From Aminobacter aminovorans (GTDB lineage Bacteria; Pseudomonadota; Alphaproteobacteria; Rhizobiales; Rhizobiaceae), in contig NZ_UFSM01000001.1 of assembly GCF_900445235.1 (NCBI RefSeq), positions 2,867,501 through 2,931,500 of the forward strand: a DNA stretch of 64,000 nucleotides, written 5' to 3'. Shown piece after piece: positions 7,735 to 15,530 of the stretch. The notes beneath the pieces are model-generated. The model was not told the origin of the DNA, made no database searches, and was given only the letters and a program-made list of their open reading frames with translations. Position 1 is the first letter of the stretch. Every line of letters begins with the position of its first letter. A program made the translations under genes and the position numbers.

Positions 7735-8430
7735 ATGAGCCGCCTTCACACTGAAAACCATCTTGTATCCCGCGTCGGCTGGCTGCGCGCCGCCGTGCTG
7801 GGCGCCAATGACGGCATCGTGTCGACGGCCAGCCTGATCGTTGGCGTGGCGGCAGCCCATGCCGCCGCCGCCGACGTTCTGGTGGCCGGCGTAGCCGGAC
7901 TGGTCGCTGGAGCGATGTCGATGGCAGCCGGCGAGTATGTCTCGGTCAGTTCGCAGTCCGATACCGAACAGGCCGACCTTGCCCGCGAGAAACGGGAGTT
8001 GGTGACACAGCCAGACTTCGAGCGACAGGAACTTGCAGGCATCTATGTCGCGCGTGGCGTGGAGCCAAATCTGGCTTTGCAGGTTGCCGACCAGTTGATG
8101 GCCAAGGACGCACTCGGCGCCCACGCTCGCGACGAACTCGGCATTTCGGAGGTGACGACGGCCAGACCGATCCAGGCCGCGCTGGCCTCTGCGGCTGCAT
8201 TTTCGGTCGGAGCGGCCATGCCATTGGCGATGGTGCTTGTTTCACCGGCATCATGGCTCGCCGCAATCGTGTCTGTCGCTTCACTCCTGTTCCTGGCAGT
8301 ACTGGGTGCTATCGGCGCGAAAGCCGGCGGTGCCAATGTGCTGAGAGCAACGGTTCGTGTCACGTTCTGGGGTGCGCTTGCAATGGCGCTTACAGCCGGG
8401 ATCGGCGCCATGGTTGGCACTGCCATCTGA
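7735..8430 (+). CDS. VIT1/CCC1-family divalent metal (iron/manganese) transporter
   Basis: The 231-residue protein starts MSRLHTENHLVSRVG. It has the family signature GWLRAAVLGANDGIVSTAS in helix 1, GAMSMAAGEYVSVSSQ in helix 2, a hydrophilic cytoplasmic loop (residues about 75-150), then three helices ending GIGAMVGTAI. VIT1/CCC1 proteins move Fe2+ or Mn2+ out of the cytoplasm. The Glu-rich loop of plant VIT1 (metal-binding domain) is partly represented by EQADLAREKREL. The gene follows cytochrome b561 with a 4-bp gap, which suggests that iron handling is coupled to a redox change at low oxygen (inference). Confidence 0.9.
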   Translation: MSRLHTENHLVSRVGWLRAAVLGANDGIVSTASLIVGVAAAHAAAADVLVAGVAGLVAGAMSMAAGEYVSVSSQSDTEQADLAREKRELVTQPDFERQELAGIYVARGVEPNLALQVADQLMAKDALGAHARDELGISEVTTARPIQAALASAAAFSVGAAMPLAMVLVSPASWLAAIVSVASLLFLAVLGAIGAKAGGANVLRATVRVTFWGALAMALTAGIGAMVGTAI

Positions 8431-8795
8431 TTTGGTTGTCCGACTTTGGTCCTTTCCTCTTGCGCAGACAATGCGGCCCTGAGGGGGCAGGGTAACGCAG
8501 GTGGTCAGAGCCGGGTTAATGAAGAGGCTTCGCAGATCGCGGACTTCACCTTGAAACTGTCCAGGGCGAGGCGCGCGCCGAAACGCAATCGGACGGGACG
8601 ATGCGATAGTCGGGCGCGGCATAGTGGAATGCTGCCTTTCGACGACGATTGAGTTCGAAGAGCTGGGGCGTCATCGACTGAACGGAGGGGGCTGGAGCGT
8701 AGAACGAGGAACTTGGAATCCGGCGGTTCGCAGCTTGCAGGCCCTCGTCAGGATGCTGTGATGGCGCTGCCGGCAGCCGGGGAGCCTTGATTCGG
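8431..8795 (+). other. Intergenic stretch without recognisable gene
   Basis: This is the 365-bp space between the 3' ends of the VIT-like gene and the convergent ion-channel gene. Short open frames on both strands read as arginine-rich noise. I see no clear terminator hairpin with a T-run, no FNR-type palindrome and no similarity to a known element. Confidence 0.5.
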
Positions 8796-9245
8796 TCAGA
8801 AATGCTCGCCTGTCTTGAACGGACCGATCCGAGTTCCAGCCGCGATCAGATAGGCGGTCGACCAGCCGATCAGAAGAAATCCGTTGACGCCTTCTAGAGC
8901 CGCCAGCACGCGCCATGCGTGGGCGGGCACGATGTCGCCATAGCCGACCGTCGAAAAGGTGATGGTAGAGAAATACAGGGCGGTTTCGAAATCCTCAAAG
9001 ATATCAAGCAACCAGTACAGGCCGGCCCAGAGCCAGACCTCGGTTGTCATGACGACGAAGAGCCCCATCACCACGCTGATCATTGCGACGATGCGGCTGC
9101 GGCGACCGTGCATGCGAAACCGTGCGACAAGGTATCTCATCGCATGCGTAATGGTGATCAGACCAAAGGTATGGACCAGGACCGACAGACTTATGACGAT
9201 GGTGCCGATGAGCAGATTGAGGATCATACCTGGATCATTAGCCAC
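8796..9245 (-). CDS. Two-TM potassium-channel-like protein
   Basis: The C-terminal half has FSTITFSTVGYGDIVPAHAW with the K+ selectivity filter TVGYGD, followed by a second pore helix GVNGFLLIGWSTAYLIAAG. The N-terminal part has helices LLIGTIVISLSVLVHTFGLI and VVMGLFVVMTTEVWLWAGLYWL. The protein is therefore an ion-channel (Ion_trans_2) type of about 150 residues without a regulatory RCK domain. GTG at 9245 is preceded by AAGGA at good distance; ATG at 9227 is a possible alternative. It is divergent from a universal stress gene and shares a 186-bp intergenic region holding one FNR-type box. Confidence 0.85.
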   Translation of the reverse strand: MANDPGMILNLLIGTIVISLSVLVHTFGLITITHAMRYLVARFRMHGRRSRIVAMISVVMGLFVVMTTEVWLWAGLYWLLDIFEDFETALYFSTITFSTVGYGDIVPAHAWRVLAALEGVNGFLLIGWSTAYLIAAGTRIGPFKTGEHF

Positions 9246-9368
9246 CCAAGGTCCTTGGTCCTTGTGCGAGATCAATCTTTTGGCGGGCACAGGCCTGAAT
9301 GTTCCCGCCCAATCTTGCTGCCCACAGGTATCCGACGCGGGCTGAGTGGCAGGTTTCCTCTGCAATCT

Positions 9369-9382
9369 TTGACACACGTCAA
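9369..9382. promoter_or_regulatory. FNR/FixK-type box between channel and usp gene
   Basis: TTGACACACGTCAA is a perfect inverted repeat of TTGAC. It is centred 56.5 bp upstream of the universal stress protein start and about 130 bp from the channel start. Confidence 0.7.
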
Positions 9383-9431
9383 AGCGCTGTTGTCCTGAAG
9401 GTGCATTGTCTCCTCAACAAGGAGCACCCTC

Positions 9432-10256
9432 ATGAGCTTCAACACCATCATGCTTCAACTCGATATCGATCGTCCCGTCGGTCCTGGTGTCGCTTTCGCA
9501 AAGTCGATCGCCCTGAAGTTCGATACGGACCTGATAGGCTTTTGCGCGGCAGAGCCCCGGTATGTGATGCCGGTGGGCGATAGCGACATGGCAATCGCGG
9601 ACGAGATGCGGCGCCAGGTTGATGAGATTGAAGACAAGCTCATCAAGGTTAAGGAGGATTTCTTCCGTCAGTTGGATGGCGACCGTCGGATCACGTGGCG
9701 AGGCGAGCTTGGCAACCCCACCCAGTTGCTAGCGATCAATGCGCGTGCGGCCGACTTGATTGTCCTGAACTACCCAAGGCCTGGGCCGACGGACGGCTGC
9801 CGCACGGCAGATCCTGGAACTCTACTTCTCTCGATCGGCAGGCCAGTGCTGCTGGCGCCTGTCGACTTCCAACCGGTCAAGGCTGAGGGAGTTCTCGTCG
9901 CCTGGAAGGATACGCGCGAGTCCCGTCGCGCAGTTGTGGATGCCTTGCCGTTTTTGTCTTCTGCCTCCCGGGTGCGTGTCGCGACCCTTGAAAGCAACAA
10001 TATTGCAGCGGCTCGGCAGAGCGCCGACGATGTGGTCAGTTTCCTGGGTCGCCACGGCATAAGGGCAACCGCAGATACCATCGACGTGGGGGGAGCGGAT
10101 GAGTCCGAAACCTTGGTGCAAATTGCCACGGAGATCGGGGCCGATTTGATCGTTTCGGGGGCGTACGGTCACAATCGTATCAGGGAATGGGCCTTCGGTG
10201 GGGTCACGCGCTCCCTGCTTCGGTGTTCCTCGATCAGCCGATTGATGTCGAATTGA
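9432..10256 (+). CDS. Tandem universal stress protein (UspA family)
   Basis: The 274-residue protein has two Usp folds. The first half lacks the ATP-binding signature. The second ends with SGAYGHNRIREWAFGGVTRSLL, fitting the G-x2-G-x9-G-(S/T) nucleotide motif. AAGGAG seven bases before ATG fixes the start. Tandem Usps of this kind are common targets of oxygen or NO regulators and support survival in non-growing cells (family knowledge). The C-terminal RCSSISRLMSN deviates slightly from the usual GS-x-N-x-L-M end but seems intact. Confidence 0.9.
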   Translation: MSFNTIMLQLDIDRPVGPGVAFAKSIALKFDTDLIGFCAAEPRYVMPVGDSDMAIADEMRRQVDEIEDKLIKVKEDFFRQLDGDRRITWRGELGNPTQLLAINARAADLIVLNYPRPGPTDGCRTADPGTLLLSIGRPVLLAPVDFQPVKAEGVLVAWKDTRESRRAVVDALPFLSSASRVRVATLESNNIAAARQSADDVVSFLGRHGIRATADTIDVGGADESETLVQIATEIGADLIVSGAYGHNRIREWAFGGVTRSLLRCSSISRLMSN

Positions 10257-10542
10257 GCACACCATCCAGGTGCATGATGCCTGATTTTTGACTGGTTTCG
10301 ATGTCTCCTCGGCCATACGCTCATGTTTCCCGCATTTGCGCACTTCCGTAGATATTCGGCACGATGGCCGCGAGTTGCGAGAACCTGAGCGAAGGTCCTC
10401 TCCCAAAGCCAAGGCTGACGCCGGACAGGTGTTCAGGGCCCTTGCGTACCGGCGCATACGAGCACCTATCCGATAGCTATGGCGCGTTGCGACCGATGAC
10501 ATGTGGGAGTCGGATATGAAATCCGACGCGGCCAATCGCGGA
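10257..10542 (+). other. Intergenic stretch between usp and DUF2267 genes
   Basis: This is most of the 352 bp preceding the DUF2267 start. Open frames on either strand lack ribosome sites and sensible composition. No hairpin terminator stands out. The only recognisable element in the gap is the FNR-like box that follows at 10543. Confidence 0.45.
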
Positions 10543-10556
10543 TTGATCTTGCTCAA
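10543..10556. promoter_or_regulatory. FNR/FixK-like box, one mismatch
   Basis: TTGATCTTGCTCAA has an intact left half and CTCAA in place of ATCAA. It is centred 59.5 bp upstream of the DUF2267 ATG. Confidence 0.55.
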
Positions 10557-10608
10557 TGAAGCCTGGTCATGGAGAGCGCATTGTTCCTTGACACAAGGAG
10601 TGAAGACG

Positions 10609-11034
10609 ATGAGCCACGCTTCAAGTTCGAATTTCCTGCATGCCGCCGAACAGGCTCAGCAATGGGCAAATGAGTTGGCAGCTGATCTTGGATGGCCTGA
10701 GCACCGCGCTCATCGGCTGTTGAAAGCTGTCTTGCCGACGTTGCGCGACTGGCTGTCGTCCGAAGAGTCTGCGGACCTTTCATCGCAACTGCCAGAGCTG
10801 ATCCGAGGGATATACTTCGAGGGATGGAACCCGGCCACATCGCCGGCTGTGGCGCGTGAAAAGCGCGAGTTCGTTTTGCGGGTTGCAGAAACCTTTGGCC
10901 ACGATTCGAGCATTAATCTTGATGAGGCCATAAGCGCTGTTTTCAGTCTCCTTGATCGACACCTTTCGCATGGCGAGATCGTTCAGGTCAGGAATTCGAT
11001 GCGCAAGTCGCTGCGGCGCTTGTGGCCGGAATAA
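10609..11034 (+). CDS. DUF2267 family protein
   Basis: The 141-residue protein starts MSHASSSNFLHAAEQAQQW and contains HRLLKAVLPTLRDWLSSEES, LPELIRGIYFEGW and a second helical repeat EAISAVFSLLDRHLSHGEIVQV. This is the all-alpha DUF2267 fold, made of two similar helical halves and of unknown biochemical role. AGGAG eight bases before ATG 10609 sets the start. The phosphoribosyltransferase begins 6 bp after its stop, so they form an operon driven from the FNR-like box. Confidence 0.85.
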   Translation: MSHASSSNFLHAAEQAQQWANELAADLGWPEHRAHRLLKAVLPTLRDWLSSEESADLSSQLPELIRGIYFEGWNPATSPAVAREKREFVLRVAETFGHDSSINLDEAISAVFSLLDRHLSHGEIVQVRNSMRKSLRRLWPE

Positions 11035-11040
11035 CGGCCG

Positions 11041-11706
11041 ATGTTCCGCGATAGACCCGAAGCGGGCGAAAAGCTTGGACGTGAATTGCTCGCCAGTCAG
11101 CTGCGCAAGCCGGTAGTTCTGGCGCTTCCGCGTGGGGGCTTGCCCGTAGCTGCGGCAGTTGCAAAGGCACTGGATGCGCCTCTCGACATTCTCATAGTTC
11201 GCAAGGTTGGAGCCCCAACGAACCCTGAACTTGCGGTAGCGGCAATTGTGGATGGTAACCCGCCGGACGTCATCATCAATCGAGAGAACGTTGAAGCGTA
11301 TTCGCTCAGTGATGACGAACTGGCAGCGCTGATCAAGTTGGAACGCCCCGAATTGGAACGGCGAAGGCAGCTCTTTCGCGGCACCACTGTACCGCGATCT
11401 CTCGTGGGCAGGACGGCGGTTCTTGTCGACGACGGTGCCGCAACTGGAACGACGATGAAGGTGGCATTGCGCGCGATCAAGCGTCGAGGTCCGCTGCAGA
11501 TCGTCGTGGCACTTCCAGTTGCGTCGTCTGATGCGCTCGCCACCATTGAAGAAGAAGCGGACAAAGTCGTCTGCCTGAGCAAGCCAGGCCGCTTCCTGGC
11601 GCTTGGGCACCATTACCTTAGCTTTCCACAGCTGACGGATGATGACGTGATTGAGGTTCTTAGGTGCGCGGCCGAGGAGAGAAGGCTCCGGCATCCGTCA
11701 AAATGA
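11041..11706 (+). CDS. Phosphoribosyltransferase-domain protein
   Basis: The 221-residue protein has the PRPP-binding signature TAVLVDDGAATGTT and the N-terminal ALPRGGLPVAAAVAKAL typical of the stand-alone type I PRTase domain proteins annotated as phosphoribosyltransferase. The base or acceptor is not readable, and many family members are not classical salvage enzymes. Similar proteins appear in dormancy regulons (for example beside Usp and Hsp20 genes in actinobacteria), which matches the setting here. It is in operon with the DUF2267 gene. Confidence 0.88.
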   Translation: MFRDRPEAGEKLGRELLASQLRKPVVLALPRGGLPVAAAVAKALDAPLDILIVRKVGAPTNPELAVAAIVDGNPPDVIINRENVEAYSLSDDELAALIKLERPELERRRQLFRGTTVPRSLVGRTAVLVDDGAATGTTMKVALRAIKRRGPLQIVVALPVASSDALATIEEEADKVVCLSKPGRFLALGHHYLSFPQLTDDDVIEVLRCAAEERRLRHPSK

Positions 11707-11995
11707 GATCCGCTTCGACAAACGCCTGAGCTCCATCGATCCCAGTTGCCGCATGTGAAGGTCAGCTCTGCAGCATCATGCCCGGAGACCAGGTGCTCTC
11801 CTATCGACGGTGGTCGCAATCGCCGAAGTAATGGTCGTCTCGATGTGGGCTTCTCTCGCCCGGCGATATTCGCTCCAGCTCGATCTTACTGCCGGATGGA
11901 ATTGAGGAGAGACCCCAATAGATCGGAAGGTGAGATGACTGGTTTGCCAATCCTGATATGTAGCGTCCGCTCGACGCGCGAATGCCTTCATCGGT
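11707..11995 (-). other. Region with ambiguous open frame, no firm gene
   Basis: Between the PRTase and the 78-codon gene there are 289 bp. A minus-strand frame running 12057 to 11776 reads SEYRRAREAHIETTITSAI, which looks more protein-like than chance. It overlaps the neighbouring gene, lacks a ribosome site and matches no family I know. It may be a decayed gene fragment. Confidence 0.35.
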
Positions 11996-12232
11996 CTATC
12001 CGTGCGATGCCTTGTCTGGAAAACTGGGATCATCTTCCAACCAACCGGTTGGTACATGCTCAGCTTCCGCCATCTTGAGGCCGACGTTCAGCGCCTCTTG
12101 CAGGTCTATGGCATAGAGGGCACTTTGTTCGAATCCTCCGAAGTAATTGAGGCGGATAACCCCAGCCCGCTTGCTGACTACAATGCCTACGGCACGAAGG
12201 CGCTCCTGCACTTCTCGATATTTCATTTCCAC
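11996..12232 (-). CDS. Hypothetical small protein (78 aa)
   Basis: The protein begins MEMKYREVQERLRAVGIVVSK and continues GVIRLNYFGG and DLQEALNVGLKMAE. The mixed alpha/beta pattern, a GAGGGG before the ATG and a perfect FNR-type palindrome 119 bp upstream support a real gene. I do not recognise a family with known function; short proteins with this arrangement (helix, VIRxNYFGG strand, DLxxAL helix) occur in rhizobia. Confidence 0.65.
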   Translation of the reverse strand: MEMKYREVQERLRAVGIVVSKRAGVIRLNYFGGFEQSALYAIDLQEALNVGLKMAEAEHVPTGWLEDDPSFPDKASHG

Positions 12233-12344
12233 CCCTCACGACGCGACGGTTGTCCTACGGAGGTTCAAACCTAAGAATGCCCTGGAATCCTATTCCGGGT
12301 GTGTTCGCTTCCATTCTAGAAATCACGCGTCCGCGATGGCGGCC

Positions 12345-12358
12345 TTGATCTGCATCAA
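12345..12358. promoter_or_regulatory. Perfect FNR/FixK-type box
   Basis: TTGATCTGCATCAA matches TTGAT-N4-ATCAA exactly. It lies between the 3' end of the second usp gene and the start of the 78-codon gene, so it most likely serves the latter. Confidence 0.7.
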
Positions 12359-12396
12359 TGGTGGATGCCGAGAGCAAGTCTGGATTAGCTGGCCAT

Positions 12397-13233
12397 TCAG
12401 TGCGCCATCAACACGGGCATCGAAAGGTCATTGAATATCGACTTGGTAACGCCGCCAAATAACCTTTCGCGTAGGCGCGAATGGCCGTAAGCACCCATCA
12501 CGACGAGGTCTGCCGACATATCCGCGGCATGTCGCTTCAGCACCTCGGCAACGCTTTTGCCCGAACCGGGAAGCCGCTCGACCGTGACTTTCGCACCGTG
12601 GCGGGCAAGGTAGGTCGCGACGTCGGCACCGGGTTCAGCACCTTGGTGGCTTTCTCCTTCAACAGGATCGACAAGAACCAGGCGCACATCATCAGCCGCC
12701 GTCAGCAAGTCGATTGCCTCACGAACCGCGCGGGAGGCTTCGATGCGCGAATCCCAGGCAACCATCACCTTCCTTGGACGCAGGGTTGGCCTCACGCCTT
12801 CAGGAGCCAGCAGCATTGGTTTGCCCGACGAAAAAAGGGCGCCTTCAATGGTCTTGTCTTTGAGGGTGCCGTTCAACAGCAGTTCGGGTCCAATGACGGT
12901 CAGGTCGGCGTAGCGTGCCCGCCGACCGATGATTTCATCGGCCCAGCCAATCTCGGCATAGGCGCTGGTAACATCGGCCGATATCGCTGAACGCGCTAGC
13001 AGGTGCGAAACTGCGGCGGTGCGTTTTTCGAGCCGTTCGAGGTCGGCGCGACGCTCTTCCATCCAGGCATCGGAGATCGGAGCCGCGTAGTCGCCGATCG
13101 GGGGAGGAGCGGCGAGTGCCACCGCAAGCACGGATAGGTGAGCGCCGACTTCTTCACATAGCCCGGTCGCCAGCTTGATGTCGTCGTCGCCGCGATGCGT
13201 TCCGGTTACCGTTAGAATGGTCTTGAAGGTCAT
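12397..13233 (-). CDS. Tandem universal stress protein (UspA family)
   Basis: The 278-residue protein starts MTFKTILTVTGTHRGDDD. The C-terminal Usp half carries MGAYGHSRLRERLFGGVTKS, a good ATP-binding motif; the N-terminal half is degenerate in that motif. GAGAGGAA seven bases upstream of ATG 13233 sets the start; the open frame continues to 13356 across the FNR-type box and should not be used. It is divergent from a cytochrome c gene and is paralogous to the Usp at 9432, with clear sequence divergence between them. Confidence 0.9.
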   Translation of the reverse strand: MTFKTILTVTGTHRGDDDIKLATGLCEEVGAHLSVLAVALAAPPPIGDYAAPISDAWMEERRADLERLEKRTAAVSHLLARSAISADVTSAYAEIGWADEIIGRRARYADLTVIGPELLLNGTLKDKTIEGALFSSGKPMLLAPEGVRPTLRPRKVMVAWDSRIEASRAVREAIDLLTAADDVRLVLVDPVEGESHQGAEPGADVATYLARHGAKVTVERLPGSGKSVAEVLKRHAADMSADLVVMGAYGHSRLRERLFGGVTKSIFNDLSMPVLMAH

Positions 13234-13342
13234 GGCGTGGTTCCTCTCGCCTGATTGGATAGTTGAGCAGCTATCGATATCGCCAACCGGCGGGGGCATT
13301 CCTTGCGCTGCGTCAAATCGTGGATGGCATCTGACGACAGGT

Positions 13343-13356
13343 TTGACAGGGATCAA
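13343..13356. promoter_or_regulatory. FNR/FixK-type box between usp and cytochrome c
   Basis: TTGACAGGGATCAA fits TTGAY-N4-RTCAA. It is centred 60.5 bp upstream of the cytochrome c ATG and about 116 bp from the usp start on the other strand. A weaker half-match, TTGCGCTGCGTCAA, lies at 13305-13318. Confidence 0.7.
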
Positions 13357-13409
13357 AGATTGGCCTGGTCGATCAGCTAGGCTCTGTCCCTATTCGCGAG
13401 GGAGCCGAA

Positions 13410-13811
13410 ATGAATCGTTTGATCGCGGCCGCTATCCTTATGGCAACAAGCTCATGGCCAATCGCCGCCCAAGAGATGGGCTACGGCGAAAGCGAGTTCA
13501 TCAATTCATGCGCACTCTGTCATGGCGTCCGCGGGAAGGGTGACGGACCCTTGGCTACGGAGCTGCGAACCGCCCCTTCCGACTTGTCACTGCTCTCGGA
13601 GCGAAACGGCGATGAGTTTCCCTATCAGCTGGTGCTGGCGATAATAGACGGTCGCTACATCGTACCCGGCCACGGCGAGCGCGATATGCCTGTCTGGGGG
13701 CGCGAGTTCAGCTTAAGCGACGCACGTTTGTTCGGCGCCGAAGACGGCGCCGCTGTGACCCAGGAGAGGGTTCGCCAACTCGCCAGGTACATTGAAACGC
13801 TGCAGAAGTAG
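13410..13811 (+). CDS. Small periplasmic c-type cytochrome
   Basis: The 133-residue protein has a signal peptide (MNRLIAAAILMATSSWPIAA) and one haem c site CALCH (Cys34, Cys37, His38). Met93 in RDMPVWG is the probable axial ligand. This is a class I monohaem cytochrome. GAGGGAG is placed five bases before the ATG. The combination of an FNR-type box and the neighbouring cytochrome b561 suggests a role as electron carrier under micro-oxic conditions (inference). No oxidase gene is next to it. Confidence 0.9.
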   Translation: MNRLIAAAILMATSSWPIAAQEMGYGESEFINSCALCHGVRGKGDGPLATELRTAPSDLSLLSERNGDEFPYQLVLAIIDGRYIVPGHGERDMPVWGREFSLSDARLFGAEDGAAVTQERVRQLARYIETLQK

Positions 13812-13914
13812 TGGGTGACCATCGCGCGGCGGGGTTTCTCGATGGCGAATGGATCAAAGGAAACGCAATGATCACCGACGACGGGTGATCGCACTTTCAA
13901 GATGAAGCGAGCCG

Positions 13915-14145
13915 TCAGACTGCCTTATGCGGATTTCTCTTCGGCCGCCCTTCGGCTTGGCCAGTTCCGTTTCGCGCTTCTCCAGCCAAGCCGCTGCCGG
14001 CTGGCCCCCGGTCGAATGTCCTGTTGTCCCGGTGAACAATCTTGCCATCGCGCTTTATGACGATCTGCGCTAGAGAGGCGAACGTCCCGTCCTTGTGCTT
14101 GCGTTCGTTGATCGACCCGATGCGCCAACCCCGTGAGTGCAGCAT
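13915..14145 (-). pseudogene. N-terminal remnant of a tyrosine-type site-specific integrase
   Basis: The minus strand reads GSINERKHKDGTFASLAQIV, then IKRDGKIVHRDNRTFDR. After a one-base slip near 13995 it continues AAWLEKRETELAKPKGGRE in the neighbouring frame. This is the arm-type DNA-binding start of phage/island integrases (strand-strand-helix with TFDRRxAAxAWLEKRE). The core-binding and catalytic domains (R..HxxR..Y) are absent. It lies directly upstream of dusA and is transcribed away from it, the usual layout of islands that use dusA as attachment site. Confidence 0.7.
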
Positions 14146-14155
14146 GGGTGGCGTC

Positions 14156-14174
14156 GGTACAACAAAGTTGTACC
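14156..14174. repeat. Perfect inverted repeat (8-bp arms, 3-bp loop)
   Basis: GGTACAAC-AAA-GTTGTACC lies between the integrase remnant and dusA, just upstream of the integrase start. It could be an operator, an integrase arm site or a recombination-associated hairpin. There is no T-run, so a terminator is unlikely. Confidence 0.6.
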
Positions 14175-14244
14175 CTTGGGGCAGGCAATGCTACCAAACC
14201 CCCGGAAATCCGCCGGAAATGCGCATAACATCACAGCGGCCAGA

Positions 14245-15261
14245 ATGACCGAATACGAGAAAAAAAACAACGATTACAACAGGTTAATATTATCTGTTGC
14301 ACCTATGATGGATTGGACGGACAGGCATTGCCGGTTCTTCCACCGCCAGCTGACGCGCAAGGCGCTGCTTTACACAGAGATGGTGGTGGCCGACGCCGTC
14401 ATCCATGGCGCGCGGGAGCGGCTGCTTGGTTTTGATGCCTGCGAGCATCCGGTTGCCTTGCAGCTGGGCGGTTCCGATCCTGCCAAGCTGGCCGAGGCCG
14501 CGCGCATCGGCGAGGCATTCGGTTATGACGAGATCAATCTCAATGTCGGCTGTCCTTCGGATCGCGTCCAGTCCGGCACCTTCGGCGCTTGCCTGATGAA
14601 GACGCCTGATCTCGTCGCCGATGGGGTTGCGGCGATGAAGGACGCGGTGAAGATACCGGTCACGGTGAAATGCCGTATCGGCGTCGACGATCAGGATCCC
14701 GAGCCGGCGCTCGACGTGCTTGCCGATGGCGTCTTTGCCGCCGGTGCGGATGCGCTGTGGGTGCATGCGCGCAAGGCCTGGCTGGAAGGGCTGAGCCCCA
14801 AGGAAAACCGCGACATCCCGCCGCTCGACTATGGGCGCGTCTATCGCCTGAAGGCCCGCATGCCCGATCGGTTCATCGGCATCAATGGCGGTATCCTGAC
14901 GCTCGAGGAAACGCGCGCGCATCTCCAACAGGTCGACGGCGTGATGCTTGGGCGTGCCGCCTATCACACGCCCGGTGTGTTGACCGGCGTGGACGCCATG
15001 CTGCAGGACGAGCCGGCGCAGGATTTCGACTTTGCCGAGCTGATCGAGGTCATGGCCGACTATGCCGGCAGGCATATCGCCGGCGGTGGCCGCCTGGGCC
15101 ATGTCAGCCGCCACATGGTCGGGCTGTTCCATGGCCTCGCCGGCGCGCGGCGCTATCGCCAGATCCTGTCTACCGACGCCAACAAGCCGGGTGCCGGGCC
15201 GCAGGTCCTGCGCGACGCCTTCGCTGCGGTCGATCTCATGAGCCGCAGCGAAGCGGCATAG
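14245..15261 (+). CDS. dusA: tRNA-dihydrouridine(20/20a) synthase DusA
   Basis: The 338-residue protein has LSVAPMMDWTDRHCRFFHR at its start, YTEMVVADAV, PVALQLGGSDPAKLA, INLNVGCPSDRVQSG with the catalytic Cys, VTVKCRIGVDDQD and DGVMLGRAAYH. These are the FMN-binding and tRNA-binding features of DusA. It reduces U20/U20a of tRNA. The start at 14245 (MTEYEKKNND) is a best guess; a longer frame from 14137 lacks support. The first ~75 bases of the gene are strongly A/T-rich with rare codons (TTA ATA TTA TCT), unlike the GC-rich remainder, as expected when an integrated element has replaced the 5' end. Confidence 0.93.
   Translation: MTEYEKKNNDYNRLILSVAPMMDWTDRHCRFFHRQLTRKALLYTEMVVADAVIHGARERLLGFDACEHPVALQLGGSDPAKLAEAARIGEAFGYDEINLNVGCPSDRVQSGTFGACLMKTPDLVADGVAAMKDAVKIPVTVKCRIGVDDQDPEPALDVLADGVFAAGADALWVHARKAWLEGLSPKENRDIPPLDYGRVYRLKARMPDRFIGINGGILTLEETRAHLQQVDGVMLGRAAYHTPGVLTGVDAMLQDEPAQDFDFAELIEVMADYAGRHIAGGGRLGHVSRHMVGLFHGLAGARRYRQILSTDANKPGAGPQVLRDAFAAVDLMSRSEAA
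14285..14320 (+). other. Probable island attachment site within the 5' end of dusA
   Basis: Composition switches from A/T-rich to GC-rich around the codons for SVAPMMDWTD, the segment known as the common integration point of dusA-specific integrases. The exact core cannot be delimited without the other junction, which would lie left of the window. Confidence 0.45.
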
Positions 15262-15530
15262 TCTCGACGGCGTTTGCCTAGTCCGCCGAGGGCAGGTTCA
15301 GGATCGCTTCGCTTTGTCCGGCCAGCCGGACCGCGCGATGACGCCGATTTTCGCCGCGGCGTGTCGCAGCGCCATGCAGCCCGTTGTTGCGATGGCCGCT
15401 CCGACATTGCCGGACGGGCTGGCCACGCCATTTGGTTTGTGTGATCATTTGGCGGGGGGCATGTTCGAGGAGGGGCGTTTTTCATGTGCCGATTGCCGGG
15501 CGGAGCTATGGCGCGTGAAGGCTTTGCGTG

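Noticed and set aside
11776-12057. 93-codon minus-strand frame next to the 78-codon gene
   Set aside because: It overlaps that gene, has no ribosome site and no family; kept only as possible decayed sequence.
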